The notes under the pieces were generated by a model. The model searched no databases, was not told the DNA's origin, and worked only from the letters and a program-made list of their open reading frames with translations. Below are positions 29,481-38,876 of a stretch of DNA of 64,000 nucleotides, piece by piece. The stretch's first letter is position 1. Each line of letters begins with the position of its first letter. Where the stretch lies: NCBI RefSeq assembly GCF_001815985.1, contig NZ_KV823550.1, positions 118,745 through 182,744 on the forward strand. Reading direction: 5' to 3'. This DNA comes from Corynebacterium sp. HMSC27B11 (lineage in GTDB: Bacteria > Actinomycetota > Actinomycetes > Mycobacteriales > Mycobacteriaceae). The position numbers and the translations under genes are program-made.

Positions 29481-30356
29481 ATGCTGGATGCAAGAAACGT
29501 TGCCCTCGTCCTGGAAGGCGGTGGCATGCGTAATAGCTACACCGCGGCCTGCATCGATCAGCTACTCGCCCATGAGGTGAAGTTCGGCTGGGTCGGCGGG
29601 GTGAGCGCAGGTGCCTCGCACACCGTGAACTTCCTCTCCGGCGACCGGCTGCGCGCCCGCGAGAGCTTCATCACCCTGCCTGCCCACCCCACGGCGGGCG
29701 GGATGTCGTCCTTCATGCGGGGCAACGGCTACTTCAATTCGGACTTCATCTACGAGCAGGCAGCGCTGCCGAACGCATCGATCCCCTTCGATTTCGAGAC
29801 CTTCTTCGCGGACGACACCCCCTTTTCGATCAGCGCGTTGCGGGCCGACACGGGAGAAACGGTCTCCTGGGGTCGCGGTGACCAGCACAACGACGGCGAC
29901 CTGATGAAACAGGTTCGGGCTAGCTCGACGATCCCCGCCCTGATGCCGACGACCATCATCGACGGGGTGCCCTACGTGGACGGTGCGCTGGGTGACACGG
30001 GTGGCCTCGTGCTGCCGAATGCGATCGAGGCCGGCTTCGATAAATTCTTGATTCTGGCAACGAAACCTCGCAACTACACGCGCCCGGCGATGGGGTCTCC
30101 ACAGCTCGTTCGCCTGTTCAACCGCAAGTACCCGGCGGTGGCGGAGGCCGCATTGACGAGACACGAGCGTTATAACGCGGTGCGGGAGCAAATGACCGAG
30201 CTGGAGCGCCAGGGCAAGGCCATGATCTTCTACCCGGAGAACATGATGGTCACCAGCACCGAGCGCAAGGTACGCGCGCTGCGACGAAATTACGCGCTGG
30301 GGATGCAGCAGACGATGCGCGAGCTCCCCCGGTGGTTGGAGTTCCTGCGGGATTAG
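29481..30356 (+). CDS. Patatin-like phospholipase
   Basis: A 291-residue cytosolic patatin of the YjjU type. The oxyanion-hole motif is EGGGMRNSYTAACID, the nucleophile elbow GVSAGAS puts Ser at residue 42, and the catalytic Asp lies in YVDGALGD. Family members hydrolyse phospholipids or other acyl esters; the natural substrate is unknown. It follows the DUF808 membrane protein by 8 bp, suggesting membrane-associated work. Confidence 0.9.
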   Translation: MLDARNVALVLEGGGMRNSYTAACIDQLLAHEVKFGWVGGVSAGASHTVNFLSGDRLRARESFITLPAHPTAGGMSSFMRGNGYFNSDFIYEQAALPNASIPFDFETFFADDTPFSISALRADTGETVSWGRGDQHNDGDLMKQVRASSTIPALMPTTIIDGVPYVDGALGDTGGLVLPNAIEAGFDKFLILATKPRNYTRPAMGSPQLVRLFNRKYPAVAEAALTRHERYNAVREQMTELERQGKAMIFYPENMMVTSTERKVRALRRNYALGMQQTMRELPRWLEFLRD

Positions 30357-30489
30357 TCCGCTGCGCAGAAATGGCCTGAAGAACCCGGGGCTGACCGCCG
30401 AGCCTCAGCTTTCCGAAGCCCAGCATAACCGCAGTTCAGATAGGCTATCCTTGCTATCGAAACGCGCATTAATAGGCGAATATGTGCGT

Positions 30490-32343
30490 ATGCTTAAAAA
30501 TCTCCAACGCTACTGGCTGGTCTACCTCGCGCTGGTAGTCCTGGCCACGACGGGCGCGCTCCGGCTGATGGAGCAGCCAGTCGCCGCACAGTGGCTCGCC
30601 TCAGTATTCATCGTGGCGGTCATCCTCTGGGTGGGTGCGGACATGATCCGCGACCTGCTGCGCGGGCACACCGGCCTGGATATCCTCGCCGTCGTGTCGA
30701 TGACGGCCACCTTGCTGGTCGGTGAGTATGTCGCGGGCCTGATCATCCTCCTCATGATCACCGGAGGCGAGGCCTTGGAGGATTACGCGCAGGCCCGCGC
30801 GGAGCGCAACCTCACGAATCTTCTCAACCGCGCCCCACAGCACGCGCTCCGCCTGCTCTCGGCGGATTCCGACGAGGTCGAGAAGATCGCGGTGTCGGAC
30901 ATCGCGGTCGGGGACGTCATCCTGGTCCGCCCAGCCGAGCAGATCCCAGTGGACGGCACGCTGCTTTCCGAACACGCCAGCGTGGACGAGTCCGCGCTGA
31001 CCGGCGAGCCCCTCAGCGTCGATAAGCACACCGGCGACGAGGTGATGTCTGGCTCCCTGGCTGGCCAGGCGGCCCTTCGTCTGCGGGCGGATCGGGTGGC
31101 CGCGGATTCTCAATACCAACGGATCATCGACCTGGTGGCCACGGCCCGCGAGGAAAAGGCCCCGGTCGTGCGCATCGCCGACCGTTTCGCGCTCCCATTC
31201 ACGGTCTTCGCCGTTCTCCTCGCCGCGGTGGCGGCGTTCATCGCTCAGGACGCCACCCGCTTCGCCGAGGTGCTCGTGCTGGCCACCCCGTGTCCGCTGA
31301 TCATCGCAGCCCCCGTGGCCTTCCTGGGTGGGCTGTCGCGCGCCTCTGAGCGGGGCATGGTGGTCAAAGGCGGTGGCGTGCTGGAACAGCTCGCCACGGT
31401 GCGCTCCGCCGCTTTCGACAAGACCGGCACCCTCACGTCGGGCCGGCCGCAACTGGAGCACATCGATACCAGCAATGGCTGGCAGGAAGACCAAGTTCTG
31501 GCTCTCGCTGTGGCAGCGGAGCGCGGCTCCACCCACGCGCTCGCCGAGGGGATCATGCAGGCCGCCGAGGCCCGTGGGGTCACCGTCCCTACTGCCACGG
31601 ATTTCGAAGAAATCGCCACGAATGGTGTGGCTGCCGAGGTCGGTCGGCACCAGGTCCGGGTCGGCAAGCTGAGCTTCATCCAGCAGATCGACCCGGGGGC
31701 GCGTGCGGCGGAGGTGCTATCCGGGGAGACGGTCGCCAATGTCGCGATCGACGGCCAGTTCGCGGGTTCGCTACACATGGCCGACCAGGTACGCCCGGAA
31801 GCGGGTGCGTTGATTCGCTGGCTACGCAACCAGGGTGTCGGCAAGCTCGCGATCCTCACCGGTGATGCAGAGCCGACGGCGACGGCCGTCGCCGAAAAAC
31901 TGGGAATCAACGAGGTCCACGCCGGGCTGCTGCCGAAAGACAAGGTGGAGCTGGCGGGCAACCTCGCTCCCCACCCGACGATGATGGTCGGCGACGGCAT
32001 CAATGACGCCCCAGTGCTCGCCGCGGCAGACGTCGGCATCGCCCTGGGCGTGCGGGGAACGACGGCGGCCGGCGAGGCCGCGGACGCCGTCATTCTGAAG
32101 GACAGCCTCGCTCCCCTGGCCGAGGCGATCGAGGTCGCTCGGCACACACTGCGGACCGCCAAGACCGCGATCATCATCGGTATCGCGCTCTCGGTGGGGC
32201 TGATGCTGGTGGCGGCATTCGGGTACATCCCGGCGGTCGCGGGCGCCCTGTTGCAGGAGGTCGTGGACCTCGCGGCGATCCTGTACGCGCTGCGGGCGCT
32301 ACAGGCGCCAGTGGCCAATCTCGAGGGTTCCGCGCAGCGCTAG
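30490..32343 (+). CDS. P1B-type metal-transporting ATPase (TPC motif)
   Basis: A ~617-residue P-type ATPase with no N-terminal HMA or His-rich metal-binding domain. Motifs: SALTGEPLSVDKHTGDEV in the actuator domain, TPCPL in the ion path (near 31283), DKTGTLTSG (phosphorylated Asp, near 31420) and GDGINDAPVLAAADVGIA. TPC in place of CPC or SPC marks a less-studied metal subgroup, so the ion cannot be named. ATG 30490 is preferred; the frame is open to a TTG at 30451. No metal-responsive regulator lies next to it; the upstream region is ~130 bp. Confidence 0.88.
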   Translation: MLKNLQRYWLVYLALVVLATTGALRLMEQPVAAQWLASVFIVAVILWVGADMIRDLLRGHTGLDILAVVSMTATLLVGEYVAGLIILLMITGGEALEDYAQARAERNLTNLLNRAPQHALRLLSADSDEVEKIAVSDIAVGDVILVRPAEQIPVDGTLLSEHASVDESALTGEPLSVDKHTGDEVMSGSLAGQAALRLRADRVAADSQYQRIIDLVATAREEKAPVVRIADRFALPFTVFAVLLAAVAAFIAQDATRFAEVLVLATPCPLIIAAPVAFLGGLSRASERGMVVKGGGVLEQLATVRSAAFDKTGTLTSGRPQLEHIDTSNGWQEDQVLALAVAAERGSTHALAEGIMQAAEARGVTVPTATDFEEIATNGVAAEVGRHQVRVGKLSFIQQIDPGARAAEVLSGETVANVAIDGQFAGSLHMADQVRPEAGALIRWLRNQGVGKLAILTGDAEPTATAVAEKLGINEVHAGLLPKDKVELAGNLAPHPTMMVGDGINDAPVLAAADVGIALGVRGTTAAGEAADAVILKDSLAPLAEAIEVARHTLRTAKTAIIIGIALSVGLMLVAAFGYIPAVAGALLQEVVDLAAILYALRALQAPVANLEGSAQR

Positions 32344-32531
32344 CCACACCGCTCACTCCTCGCCTGCCCTCATGCTGGGGCGCTGCGCACGCTCTGCAGG
32401 CTTCTGACCCGGCCGTTACAGTGGGACTCAAAGGGCACCACTGTGGCTGGTCGCCCCGGACCGGCAACCAGCCGCAACTGCTTCTTTAAAAAACAGAAAC
32501 TTAGGTCTGAATTCGAGGAGCGATTGAACCC

Positions 32532-34280
32532 ATGGCTATGACAGTCGGCGAAATGATGGTTAAGGCTCTGGCCGAGCACGGGGTCTCCAAGGTCTGGGGC
32601 GTGGTGGGCGATGCCCTCAACCCCATTACGGACGCAATCCGGCGCGAGGATCGCATCGACTGGATTGGTGTGCGCCACGAAGAGGCCGGCGCCTTCGCCG
32701 CCTCCGCGCAGGCCCAGCTCACCGGTGAGCTCGGGGTGGTCATGGGCACCGTCGGACCCGGCGCGATCCACCTGCTCAACGGGCTTTATGATGCTCAGAA
32801 GTCCCACGCCCCGGTGCTTGCCATCGTGGGCCAGGTCCCGCAGGCCTCCATCGGGACGAACTTCTTCCAGGAGGTCAACAACGACCGCCTCTTCGACGAC
32901 GTCTCCGTCTTCACCGCGACGGTTACCACCGCCGAGCAGATGCCCTACCTCTTCGAGCAGGCCGTGAACGCCGCGATCGCCCAGAGTGGCGTGGCGGTTC
33001 TGAGCATCCCCGCCGACGTGGGCGGCCTGACCCTGCCCAAGGAGGCCACCACCCCACGCTTCGCGCCGAAGCCCGCGGGGTCTACCCCGTCTGCCGACCG
33101 GATCGGCGAGGCGGTCAACGCCTTGCAGTCGGCGGAGAAGGTCTCGCTGCTGGTCGGCCGCGGGGCGCAGAACTCCCGCGAGGAGCTGCTGGAGCTGGCC
33201 GAAATCCTGGACTCCCCGATGGTGTTGACGCTTAAGGGCAAGGAGTTCCTTGAAGACGAGAACCCATGGCAGCTCGGCCAATCAGGGCTGATTGGTAACC
33301 CGGCGGCGATTAAGGCCATGGAGGAATCCGACACGATCTTCATGATCGGCACGGACTTCCCCTACCGGGAGTGGATCCCCTCCGGCAAGCAGATGATCCA
33401 GCTGGATATCAACGCCAGCCACATCGGTCGCCGCGCCCAGATCGACGTCGCCCTGGTCGGTGACGCCACCGAAAGCCTCCGCCTGCTGATCGGCGCGCTG
33501 CGCAGCGCCGGCGTCGAAAAGGATGCGAAGGACTGGGCAGAAGGGCTGCGTAAGCGCTACGAGCGCTGGCTGGACGGGCAGAAGAAGCTCGCTAACCCGC
33601 ACTTCGATGAAACGCTGCTCGGCAAACTGCGTTCGCTGGGCGATAACCCCAGCAAGCGGATCCGCCCGGAGGGTGTGGCCACCGCGCTGGACGAGGTCTG
33701 CGCCGACGATGCGATCTTCACCTCGGATACCGGAATGTCGACGGTGTGGCCCTCCCGGCTGCTGCCGATGCGTGGCACCCGGCGCCTCATCGGTTCTTAT
33801 AATTTGGGTTCGATGGCCAACGCCTTGCCGATGGCGCTGGGCGCGCAGGCAGAGTACCCGGATCGCCAGGTCGTGGCCATGGCCGGCGATGGTGGGCTCA
33901 TGATGTTGGCGGGCGATCTGCGCACCGCGGTGACCTACGATTTGCCTATCACCGTCGTGGTTTTCAACAACACGAAACTCGGCATGGTGAAGCTGGAAAT
34001 GGAACAGGTCGGCCTTCCGGAGTACGGTACTGATTTGGATAATCCAGACTTCGCTGAACTTGGCCGTGCCATGGGCCTGGAGGCGGTGCAGGTCTCCGAG
34101 CCAGAGGAACTGGCCGAAGCCCTGCGCACTGCGGTGCACTCCCCCAAGCCCTACCTGGTCGAAGTTCTCACCAACCCCGACGAGGTGTCGGTGCCGGGCG
34201 AAATCGAACCCTCCCAGGTTTATGGTTTCGCCCGGGCGAAGGCGCTAGAGCTCCTTCCGGATGTGAACTTCCGGAAGTAG
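32532..34280 (+). CDS. poxB: Pyruvate:quinone oxidoreductase
   Basis: A 582-residue thiamin-diphosphate/FAD enzyme converting pyruvate to acetate and CO2 with reduction of menaquinone at the membrane. The PYR domain has the catalytic Glu in IGVRHEEAGAFAASA, the middle domain binds FAD, and the PP domain carries the ThDP motif MAGDGGLMMLAGDLRTAVTYDLPITVVVFNNTKLG. The C-terminal tail after PSQVYGFARAKALELL is the membrane-associated part. GAGGAG precedes ATG 32532. C. glutamicum has the same enzyme (Pqo). The next gene, ykvI-like, starts 30 bp later. Confidence 0.94.
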   Translation: MAMTVGEMMVKALAEHGVSKVWGVVGDALNPITDAIRREDRIDWIGVRHEEAGAFAASAQAQLTGELGVVMGTVGPGAIHLLNGLYDAQKSHAPVLAIVGQVPQASIGTNFFQEVNNDRLFDDVSVFTATVTTAEQMPYLFEQAVNAAIAQSGVAVLSIPADVGGLTLPKEATTPRFAPKPAGSTPSADRIGEAVNALQSAEKVSLLVGRGAQNSREELLELAEILDSPMVLTLKGKEFLEDENPWQLGQSGLIGNPAAIKAMEESDTIFMIGTDFPYREWIPSGKQMIQLDINASHIGRRAQIDVALVGDATESLRLLIGALRSAGVEKDAKDWAEGLRKRYERWLDGQKKLANPHFDETLLGKLRSLGDNPSKRIRPEGVATALDEVCADDAIFTSDTGMSTVWPSRLLPMRGTRRLIGSYNLGSMANALPMALGAQAEYPDRQVVAMAGDGGLMMLAGDLRTAVTYDLPITVVVFNNTKLGMVKLEMEQVGLPEYGTDLDNPDFAELGRAMGLEAVQVSEPEELAEALRTAVHSPKPYLVEVLTNPDEVSVPGEIEPSQVYGFARAKALELLPDVNFRK

Positions 34281-34310
34281 CGGGAAGCACCTTCAAGGGA
34301 AAAGTTAAGA

Positions 34311-35678
34311 ATGAGAAGCATCAAAATTGGGTTGGCGCTCGTCGGGCTACTGGTCGGCGCTGGCTTCGCAACCGGCAAGGAAGTTACCCAGTACTTCGTC
34401 AGCTTCGGCACGATGGGTGTGTGGGGTGTGCTCGTCGCAGCCATCACCACCGCCGGTGCCGCGATCGTGGCGATGACGGCGGGAAGTTTCTTCCTCGCCG
34501 AGGAGCACTCCTCCGTATTCAACCGCATCTCGCACCCGATCATCTCCAAGGTGATGGATGCGGGAGCGACCGTCACCCAATTCGCGATTGGCTTCATCAT
34601 GATCGCCGGCGCCGGGGCCGTCGTCGAGCAGCAATGGGGCATTCAGCCCTGGATCGGCGCCCTGAGCCTGACGATCATCATCGCCCTGGTGGGTTTGTTG
34701 GACGTGGACCGCGTCTCGACGATCATCGGCGGAGCGACGCCCCTGATCGTCGTGGTAATCCTCATCGTCTTCGTGTGGGTGCTGCTGAATAAACCGGACG
34801 GCTCTTTCACGGAGCTGGCTGCCATCGGAGCACAAAACGAGTCCCCAGTGCGGCCATGGTGGCTCTCCGCGCTGAACTACACGGGCATGACGCTGGCCAC
34901 CGGCATCAGCATGATCCTGGTCATCGGTGGCGATAGCGCCAACATGCAGAACGCGATCCGCGGTGGCCTGCTGGGTGGGCTGATCTACAGCACCATGGTG
35001 GTCATTGAAGTCATCATGCTGCTGCTGGCCGCCCCACTGGTCCTCGGCTCCGACGTCCCGATCCTGGCACTGACGACGCACATCGCACCGTGGTTCAGCC
35101 ACTTCGCCAGCGTGGTCGTGGTGTTCATGGTTTTCAACACAGCCCTGGGCATGTTCTATGCCCTGGGACGCCGCCTGACCGCCAAGAAGCCGGAGGCCTA
35201 CCGCCCGGTGTATCTGCTGGGTGTGCTGGTCGGCTTCGGCGTGAGCTTCGTGGGCTTCGGCGACCTGGTCAACATCGTCTTCCCGATCCTGGGCTGGATC
35301 GGCATGGTCATCGTGGGCGCGTTGATCCTGTGGCGCTTCAAGACGGCCAGCCGCATCGAGGCAGAGGGCAAGGCCCGCTCCCGCATCTGGAAGTACGCCA
35401 CGGCTCCGGCCAAGGCGTCCACCCGTGACCTGCGCCGCATCGCAACACTGATCCGCGGTACCGCGCCGGAGAATGAGCGCTTCCGTGAGAAGCTGCAGGA
35501 TGAGTTGGAGCAGCAGCACGAGGGTGAGGGCGAATACGAGGACTCCCCGGAGGCTGCTCAGCACCAGGAGATGCTGGACAAGCTCGAGGAGTACGACGAG
35601 CGCTACGCGGCACAGCACGCCACGGGCGCGTCGGATCAGTCCCCTGACGCTGCAGCGGACGCACCGAAACAGAGCTAG
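34311..35678 (+). CDS. YkvI family membrane protein
   Basis: A 455-residue protein with ~10 membrane helices and the YkvI-family start IGLALVGLLVGAGFATGKEVTQYFVSFG, related to the LIV carrier/APC fold. The last ~110 residues are hydrophilic and charged (KLQDELEQQHEGEGEYEDSPEAAQHQEMLDKLEEY cut by many Glu), an unusually long cytosolic tail for the family. Substrate is unknown. It lies 30 bp after poxB and may be cotranscribed with it; a terminator follows. Confidence 0.87.
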   Translation: MRSIKIGLALVGLLVGAGFATGKEVTQYFVSFGTMGVWGVLVAAITTAGAAIVAMTAGSFFLAEEHSSVFNRISHPIISKVMDAGATVTQFAIGFIMIAGAGAVVEQQWGIQPWIGALSLTIIIALVGLLDVDRVSTIIGGATPLIVVVILIVFVWVLLNKPDGSFTELAAIGAQNESPVRPWWLSALNYTGMTLATGISMILVIGGDSANMQNAIRGGLLGGLIYSTMVVIEVIMLLLAAPLVLGSDVPILALTTHIAPWFSHFASVVVVFMVFNTALGMFYALGRRLTAKKPEAYRPVYLLGVLVGFGVSFVGFGDLVNIVFPILGWIGMVIVGALILWRFKTASRIEAEGKARSRIWKYATAPAKASTRDLRRIATLIRGTAPENERFREKLQDELEQQHEGEGEYEDSPEAAQHQEMLDKLEEYDERYAAQHATGASDQSPDAAADAPKQS

Positions 35679-35761
35679 GACCAGCGCGGCCAGCCCCGTG
35701 CTCTGGAGCCCAATCGGCTCCCAGGGGGATGGAAGGGAAGCTTCACGATAACAAGACAACA

Positions 35762-35791
35762 AAAGCGCCCAGCCTGTCGGCGGGGCGCTTT
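35762..35791. terminator. Bidirectional terminator
   Basis: The inverted repeat aaagcgccc / ggggcgcttt lies between the convergent ykvI-like and cupin genes. The flanking A and T runs allow use on either strand. Confidence 0.75.
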
Positions 35792-35816
35792 GTCTGACCT
35801 TGGGGGCTGAAGGTTT

Positions 35817-36221
35817 TTAGTCGACGTCGTCCGCCTGGGTCTGGTGGACGGTGCCGTGAGCGTGGTGCGGCGGGGCGTAGATGCTGTAGAGCTTCATCGG
35901 CTCATCACCAATATTGATGATGTTGTGCCAGGTCCCCTTCGGAACGATGACTGCCCAGTCGGCGGAGACCTCCTCGGTGAAGGTCACCTCATCCTTGGAT
36001 GGGCCCATCTCGACGCGGCCACGGCCGGACTCGAGGCGCAGGAACTGGTCCTCCTTGGTGTGAACCTCGAGGCCGACGTCCCCGCCCACCGGGATGCTCA
36101 TCACGGTGACCTGGAACTGCTCACCGGTCCACAGGGCGGTGCGGAAGGTCTCGTTATCGAGGGTTTCCTTCTCGATATCGACGACGAACGGCTTCGGGCC
36201 CTGATCGCGTGTCTCTGCCAT
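35817..36221 (-). CDS. Cupin domain protein
   Basis: A 134-residue single-domain cupin. The metal-binding motif 1 is G-(x)5-H-x-E/D-Q (GGDVGLEVHTKEDQFLRLESGRGRV) and motif 2 is PKGTWHNIINIGDEPMKLYSIYAPPHH; His and Glu ligands are present, so a metal site is likely intact. The frequent family name is mannose-6-phosphate isomerase-like, but the small size argues for an unknown role. It is monocistronic. Confidence 0.88.
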   Translation of the reverse strand: MAETRDQGPKPFVVDIEKETLDNETFRTALWTGEQFQVTVMSIPVGGDVGLEVHTKEDQFLRLESGRGRVEMGPSKDEVTFTEEVSADWAVIVPKGTWHNIINIGDEPMKLYSIYAPPHHAHGTVHQTQADDVD

Positions 36222-36375
36222 GACTACTCCTTGTCCTCGAGTTTCTTTGGCTTAGTCGGTCTCGGCTGAGCCAACCGTAATCCGTGGTCAAACGGCTACG
36301 CCTCAATTGTAGGCGCAATCATGCAGGCCCGCCCGGGTGAGATGGCAGCACGCCAGGCAGGCGGCTAGGCAGGCT

Positions 36376-37257
36376 TTAGGCCCCGCGGCGGCGCAGCAGC
36401 AGCCAGGCGCCAGCCACAACGAGGACGACGACGCCCGCGCCAATGCCGACGTTGCGCGCGGTGTTCCCGGAGTCCTCCGAGGACGCCGCGGCTGCAGGTT
36501 CGCTGGAATCTTCCTTCTGGTCGCCGCTCTTCGCATCATCACCGATGATCCCGCGGATCCAGTCGGCCTGCTCCGCCACCGGTGCGACAGAGACAGCGGC
36601 GTTCGAGGTCATCTCCTCCTCCGTCGGGTTCTCCGGGTCCTCGAACAGACCGGCGGACATGATGCCGGCGACCTTGCCATCGGCGAAGATCGCGCCACCG
36701 GAGTCGCCCGGCTGGATGCGCGCGCCGTCCTTCAGGGCAACGTCGAGGGCCTTCGGGGCCTCGTAGAGCGCGAGCGGCGAGTCGCCGCGGACCTTAGCCT
36801 TGGCGGACGGGAGCTTCGTGGAGCCACCGGAGCCGTCGGAGGACCAGCCGTAGATGTTCACGTCCCCGGTGGGCACCTCATCCGCGACCTCAGCGAAGGT
36901 CTCCAGGTTGATCTCCTGCTCAGTGTGGAGCAGGGCGATGTCCCCGCGTGGGGCAACCTCGTGACGGTCGACCTTGTACACCCGCTGCTCATCGCCCTGG
37001 CCGATGCGCACCGAACCGCCCGGCTTGGCGGCCGCATCGATGCAGTGACGGGCCGTGATCACCCAGTGGGCGTCGATGGCGGTGCCGGTGCACACGCCCT
37101 CGTCAGGGTCAGAATCATCGACACGGACGGAGACGACCGGCTTTGCCTCCTCGGTGTCCCCGGCGAAGGTCTTGCTCTCCATGGCACTGGCTGGTGCGAT
37201 GGCGAGTGCTCCTGCTGCGACCACCCCGGTGGCCACACTAGCTGCGAACTTCTTCAT
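36376..37257 (-). CDS. Surface-anchored trypsin-like serine protease
   Basis: A 293-residue secreted protease of the chymotrypsin (S1) family. The signal peptide is MKKFAASVATGVVAAGALAI..ASA. The triad is visible as His in VITARHCID, Asp in RGDIALLH and Ser in PGDSGGAIF. A single disulfide is likely between GVCTGT and RHC. A Ser/Glu/Ala-rich linker and a C-terminal helix followed by RRRGA (VGIGAGVVVLVVAGAWLLLRRRGA, no LPxTG) anchor it in the membrane. ATG 37257 lies inside the end of the upstream acyltransferase-like gene (20-bp overlap), so the pair is coupled. Confidence 0.9.
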   Translation of the reverse strand: MKKFAASVATGVVAAGALAIAPASAMESKTFAGDTEEAKPVVSVRVDDSDPDEGVCTGTAIDAHWVITARHCIDAAAKPGGSVRIGQGDEQRVYKVDRHEVAPRGDIALLHTEQEINLETFAEVADEVPTGDVNIYGWSSDGSGGSTKLPSAKAKVRGDSPLALYEAPKALDVALKDGARIQPGDSGGAIFADGKVAGIMSAGLFEDPENPTEEEMTSNAAVSVAPVAEQADWIRGIIGDDAKSGDQKEDSSEPAAAASSEDSGNTARNVGIGAGVVVLVVAGAWLLLRRRGA

Positions 37258-38125
37258 TTTTATCCTTTCCAAATACCGCGGTGATGCGGCGAAGCAGAGT
37301 TTCCAGCGGCCCACGGTCAAACACCGCGAGCCACGCATAAGAGATGGCAATGGCGCCGCCCAGGCTGACCCAGAAGCCGAACCACTCCGGTGCCAGCCGA
37401 TCCGCCGTGAGCACGTGGATGCAGTAGATCGTGAGCGGCATGCGGCCCAGCGGTGCGAGCCAGCCGATCCAGCGCTGCAGCAGGCAGCACAGCGAGCAGA
37501 TGCCCACCGACGCCCCGATGCTTCCGATGATGTCGCCCAAGCCACCGGTGTGGCCGCCGACGTCGAAAAACTCGGGCAGCATGGTGTACCAGCGAAGTGC
37601 GAGGTCCACGGCGAACAGTCCCAGCCCAACCACGAGGCCAAGAACAAGGCGCTGGCGCGTGAGCATGTGCCGCCGGAAGAGCATCCCGGCGATCATCAGC
37701 GCTCCCCACATCAACGGCGAGTAGGGCCAGAAGGCGGGAATCAACACCGTCGCAGTGGAGGCCAGGACCGCCGATGCAAAGGCCAGCACGCAGGCCAGCC
37801 ACAGGAGCACGGGCGAGCTCCAACGCGGCGCCCAGGCAAGCAACGCCATGCAGAGTCCGATGGTCCCGAGCACCACGAACACCTCCCCGGTGAACGGGGC
37901 AAGCGCGAAGTGCAGGGCAATCAGGCACAGCCCGCGCACGATGATCTGAACAGGACGTGCCCGCATGTAACCCATCGACACCCCGGAGATGAAAGCAAAC
38001 AGTGCGGCCGGGAAGCCGTAGAACACCTGGACAGCCACGCCATCCAGGTAGGTCAGGTGGGCGACCATCATGCCGACGAGCGCAACTGCCCGCGCGACGT
38101 CGATACCAACGTTTCGGTTCTGCAT
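37238..38125 (-). CDS. Acyltransferase-like (DUF418/DUF1624-type) membrane protein
   Basis: A 295-residue protein with ~9 helices. It begins NVGIDVARAVALVGMMVAHLTYLDG, the pattern of membrane acyltransferases/heparan-alpha-glucosaminide acetyltransferase-like proteins in which Asp and His in the first helices are conserved, and it ends with the DUF418-like block LAPLGRMPLTIYCIHVL. The likely role is modification of an envelope glycan or lipid; the substrate is unknown. It overlaps the protease gene by 20 bp and is divergent from the two-component system. Confidence 0.8.
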   Translation of the reverse strand: MQNRNVGIDVARAVALVGMMVAHLTYLDGVAVQVFYGFPAALFAFISGVSMGYMRARPVQIIVRGLCLIALHFALAPFTGEVFVVLGTIGLCMALLAWAPRWSSPVLLWLACVLAFASAVLASTATVLIPAFWPYSPLMWGALMIAGMLFRRHMLTRQRLVLGLVVGLGLFAVDLALRWYTMLPEFFDVGGHTGGLGDIIGSIGASVGICSLCCLLQRWIGWLAPLGRMPLTIYCIHVLTADRLAPEWFGFWVSLGGAIAISYAWLAVFDRGPLETLLRRITAVFGKDKNEEVRS

Positions 38126-38201
38126 AGCGTGAACGGTACGCAGGCCGATGTTGCGGGGACGTTAACGCGGGCACAACACCCGTGCCGTTACGATCGGTGC
38201 C

Positions 38202-38876
38202 ATGACAATCCGCGTTCTCGTCGTCGACGACGAAAGCTACCTCGCCGACGCCATTTGCACCGCGCTGAACAGCGCAAACATGCAGGCCACTGCGGTCTAC
38301 GACGGTGCCACCGCGCGCTCGTCAATCGACGATATCCGGCCCGACGTCGTCGTCCTGGACCGCGACCTGCCTGGCATCCACGGCGACGACATCTGCCGCT
38401 GGGTCGTCGATGCCCACCCTGCGACGAGGGTGATCATGCTGACCGCCTCGGGCACCCTGGACGACCGGCTGGAGGGCTTCGACCTCGGCGTGGATGATTA
38501 CCTACCCAAGCCCTTCGAGGTCCCGGAGCTCATCGCACGGGTTAATGCGCTAGCTAAGCGAAACCTGCCGGTGCGCGGCGAGGTCTACCGGTGCGGCGAC
38601 GTGCGGCTGGATACCTTCCGCCGCGAGGTCACCCGGGATGGAGCGCCGGTGCCCTTGAGCCCGAAGGAGTTTGCGGTGCTGGAGGTCCTCATGGAGGCAG
38701 CCGGCGGGGTGATCTCCGCTGAGGATCTGCTCGCGGAGGCGTGGGATGAGAATGCCGACCCATTCACCAACTCCCCGCGCGTGACGGTCTCTCACCTGCG
38801 CAAGAAGCTGGGCGAGCCGCGCATCGTGCACACCGTGGCAGGTGCTGGTTACTACGTGGCGGAGGCGCCGCGATGA
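38202..38876 (+). CDS. OmpR-family response regulator
   Basis: A 224-residue two-component regulator. The receiver domain has VVDDES at the start, the phospho-acceptor Asp at about residue 53 (VVLDRDLPG) and the conserved Lys in YLPKPFE. The C-terminal winged helix (VPLSPKEFAVLEVLMEAAGGVISAEDLLAEAW ... RVTVSHLRKKLG) binds DNA. A TACGAT hexamer ends 7 nt before the ATG, suggesting a leaderless mRNA. It overlaps the kinase gene by 4 bp (ATGA). It may control the divergent protease/acyltransferase pair; that is inference from position. Confidence 0.94.
   Translation: MTIRVLVVDDESYLADAICTALNSANMQATAVYDGATARSSIDDIRPDVVVLDRDLPGIHGDDICRWVVDAHPATRVIMLTASGTLDDRLEGFDLGVDDYLPKPFEVPELIARVNALAKRNLPVRGEVYRCGDVRLDTFRREVTRDGAPVPLSPKEFAVLEVLMEAAGGVISAEDLLAEAWDENADPFTNSPRVTVSHLRKKLGEPRIVHTVAGAGYYVAEAPR

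Noticed and set aside
37055..38497. 480-aa plus-strand frame
   Set aside because: Crosses the protease, acyltransferase-like and response-regulator genes; no recognisable motif.
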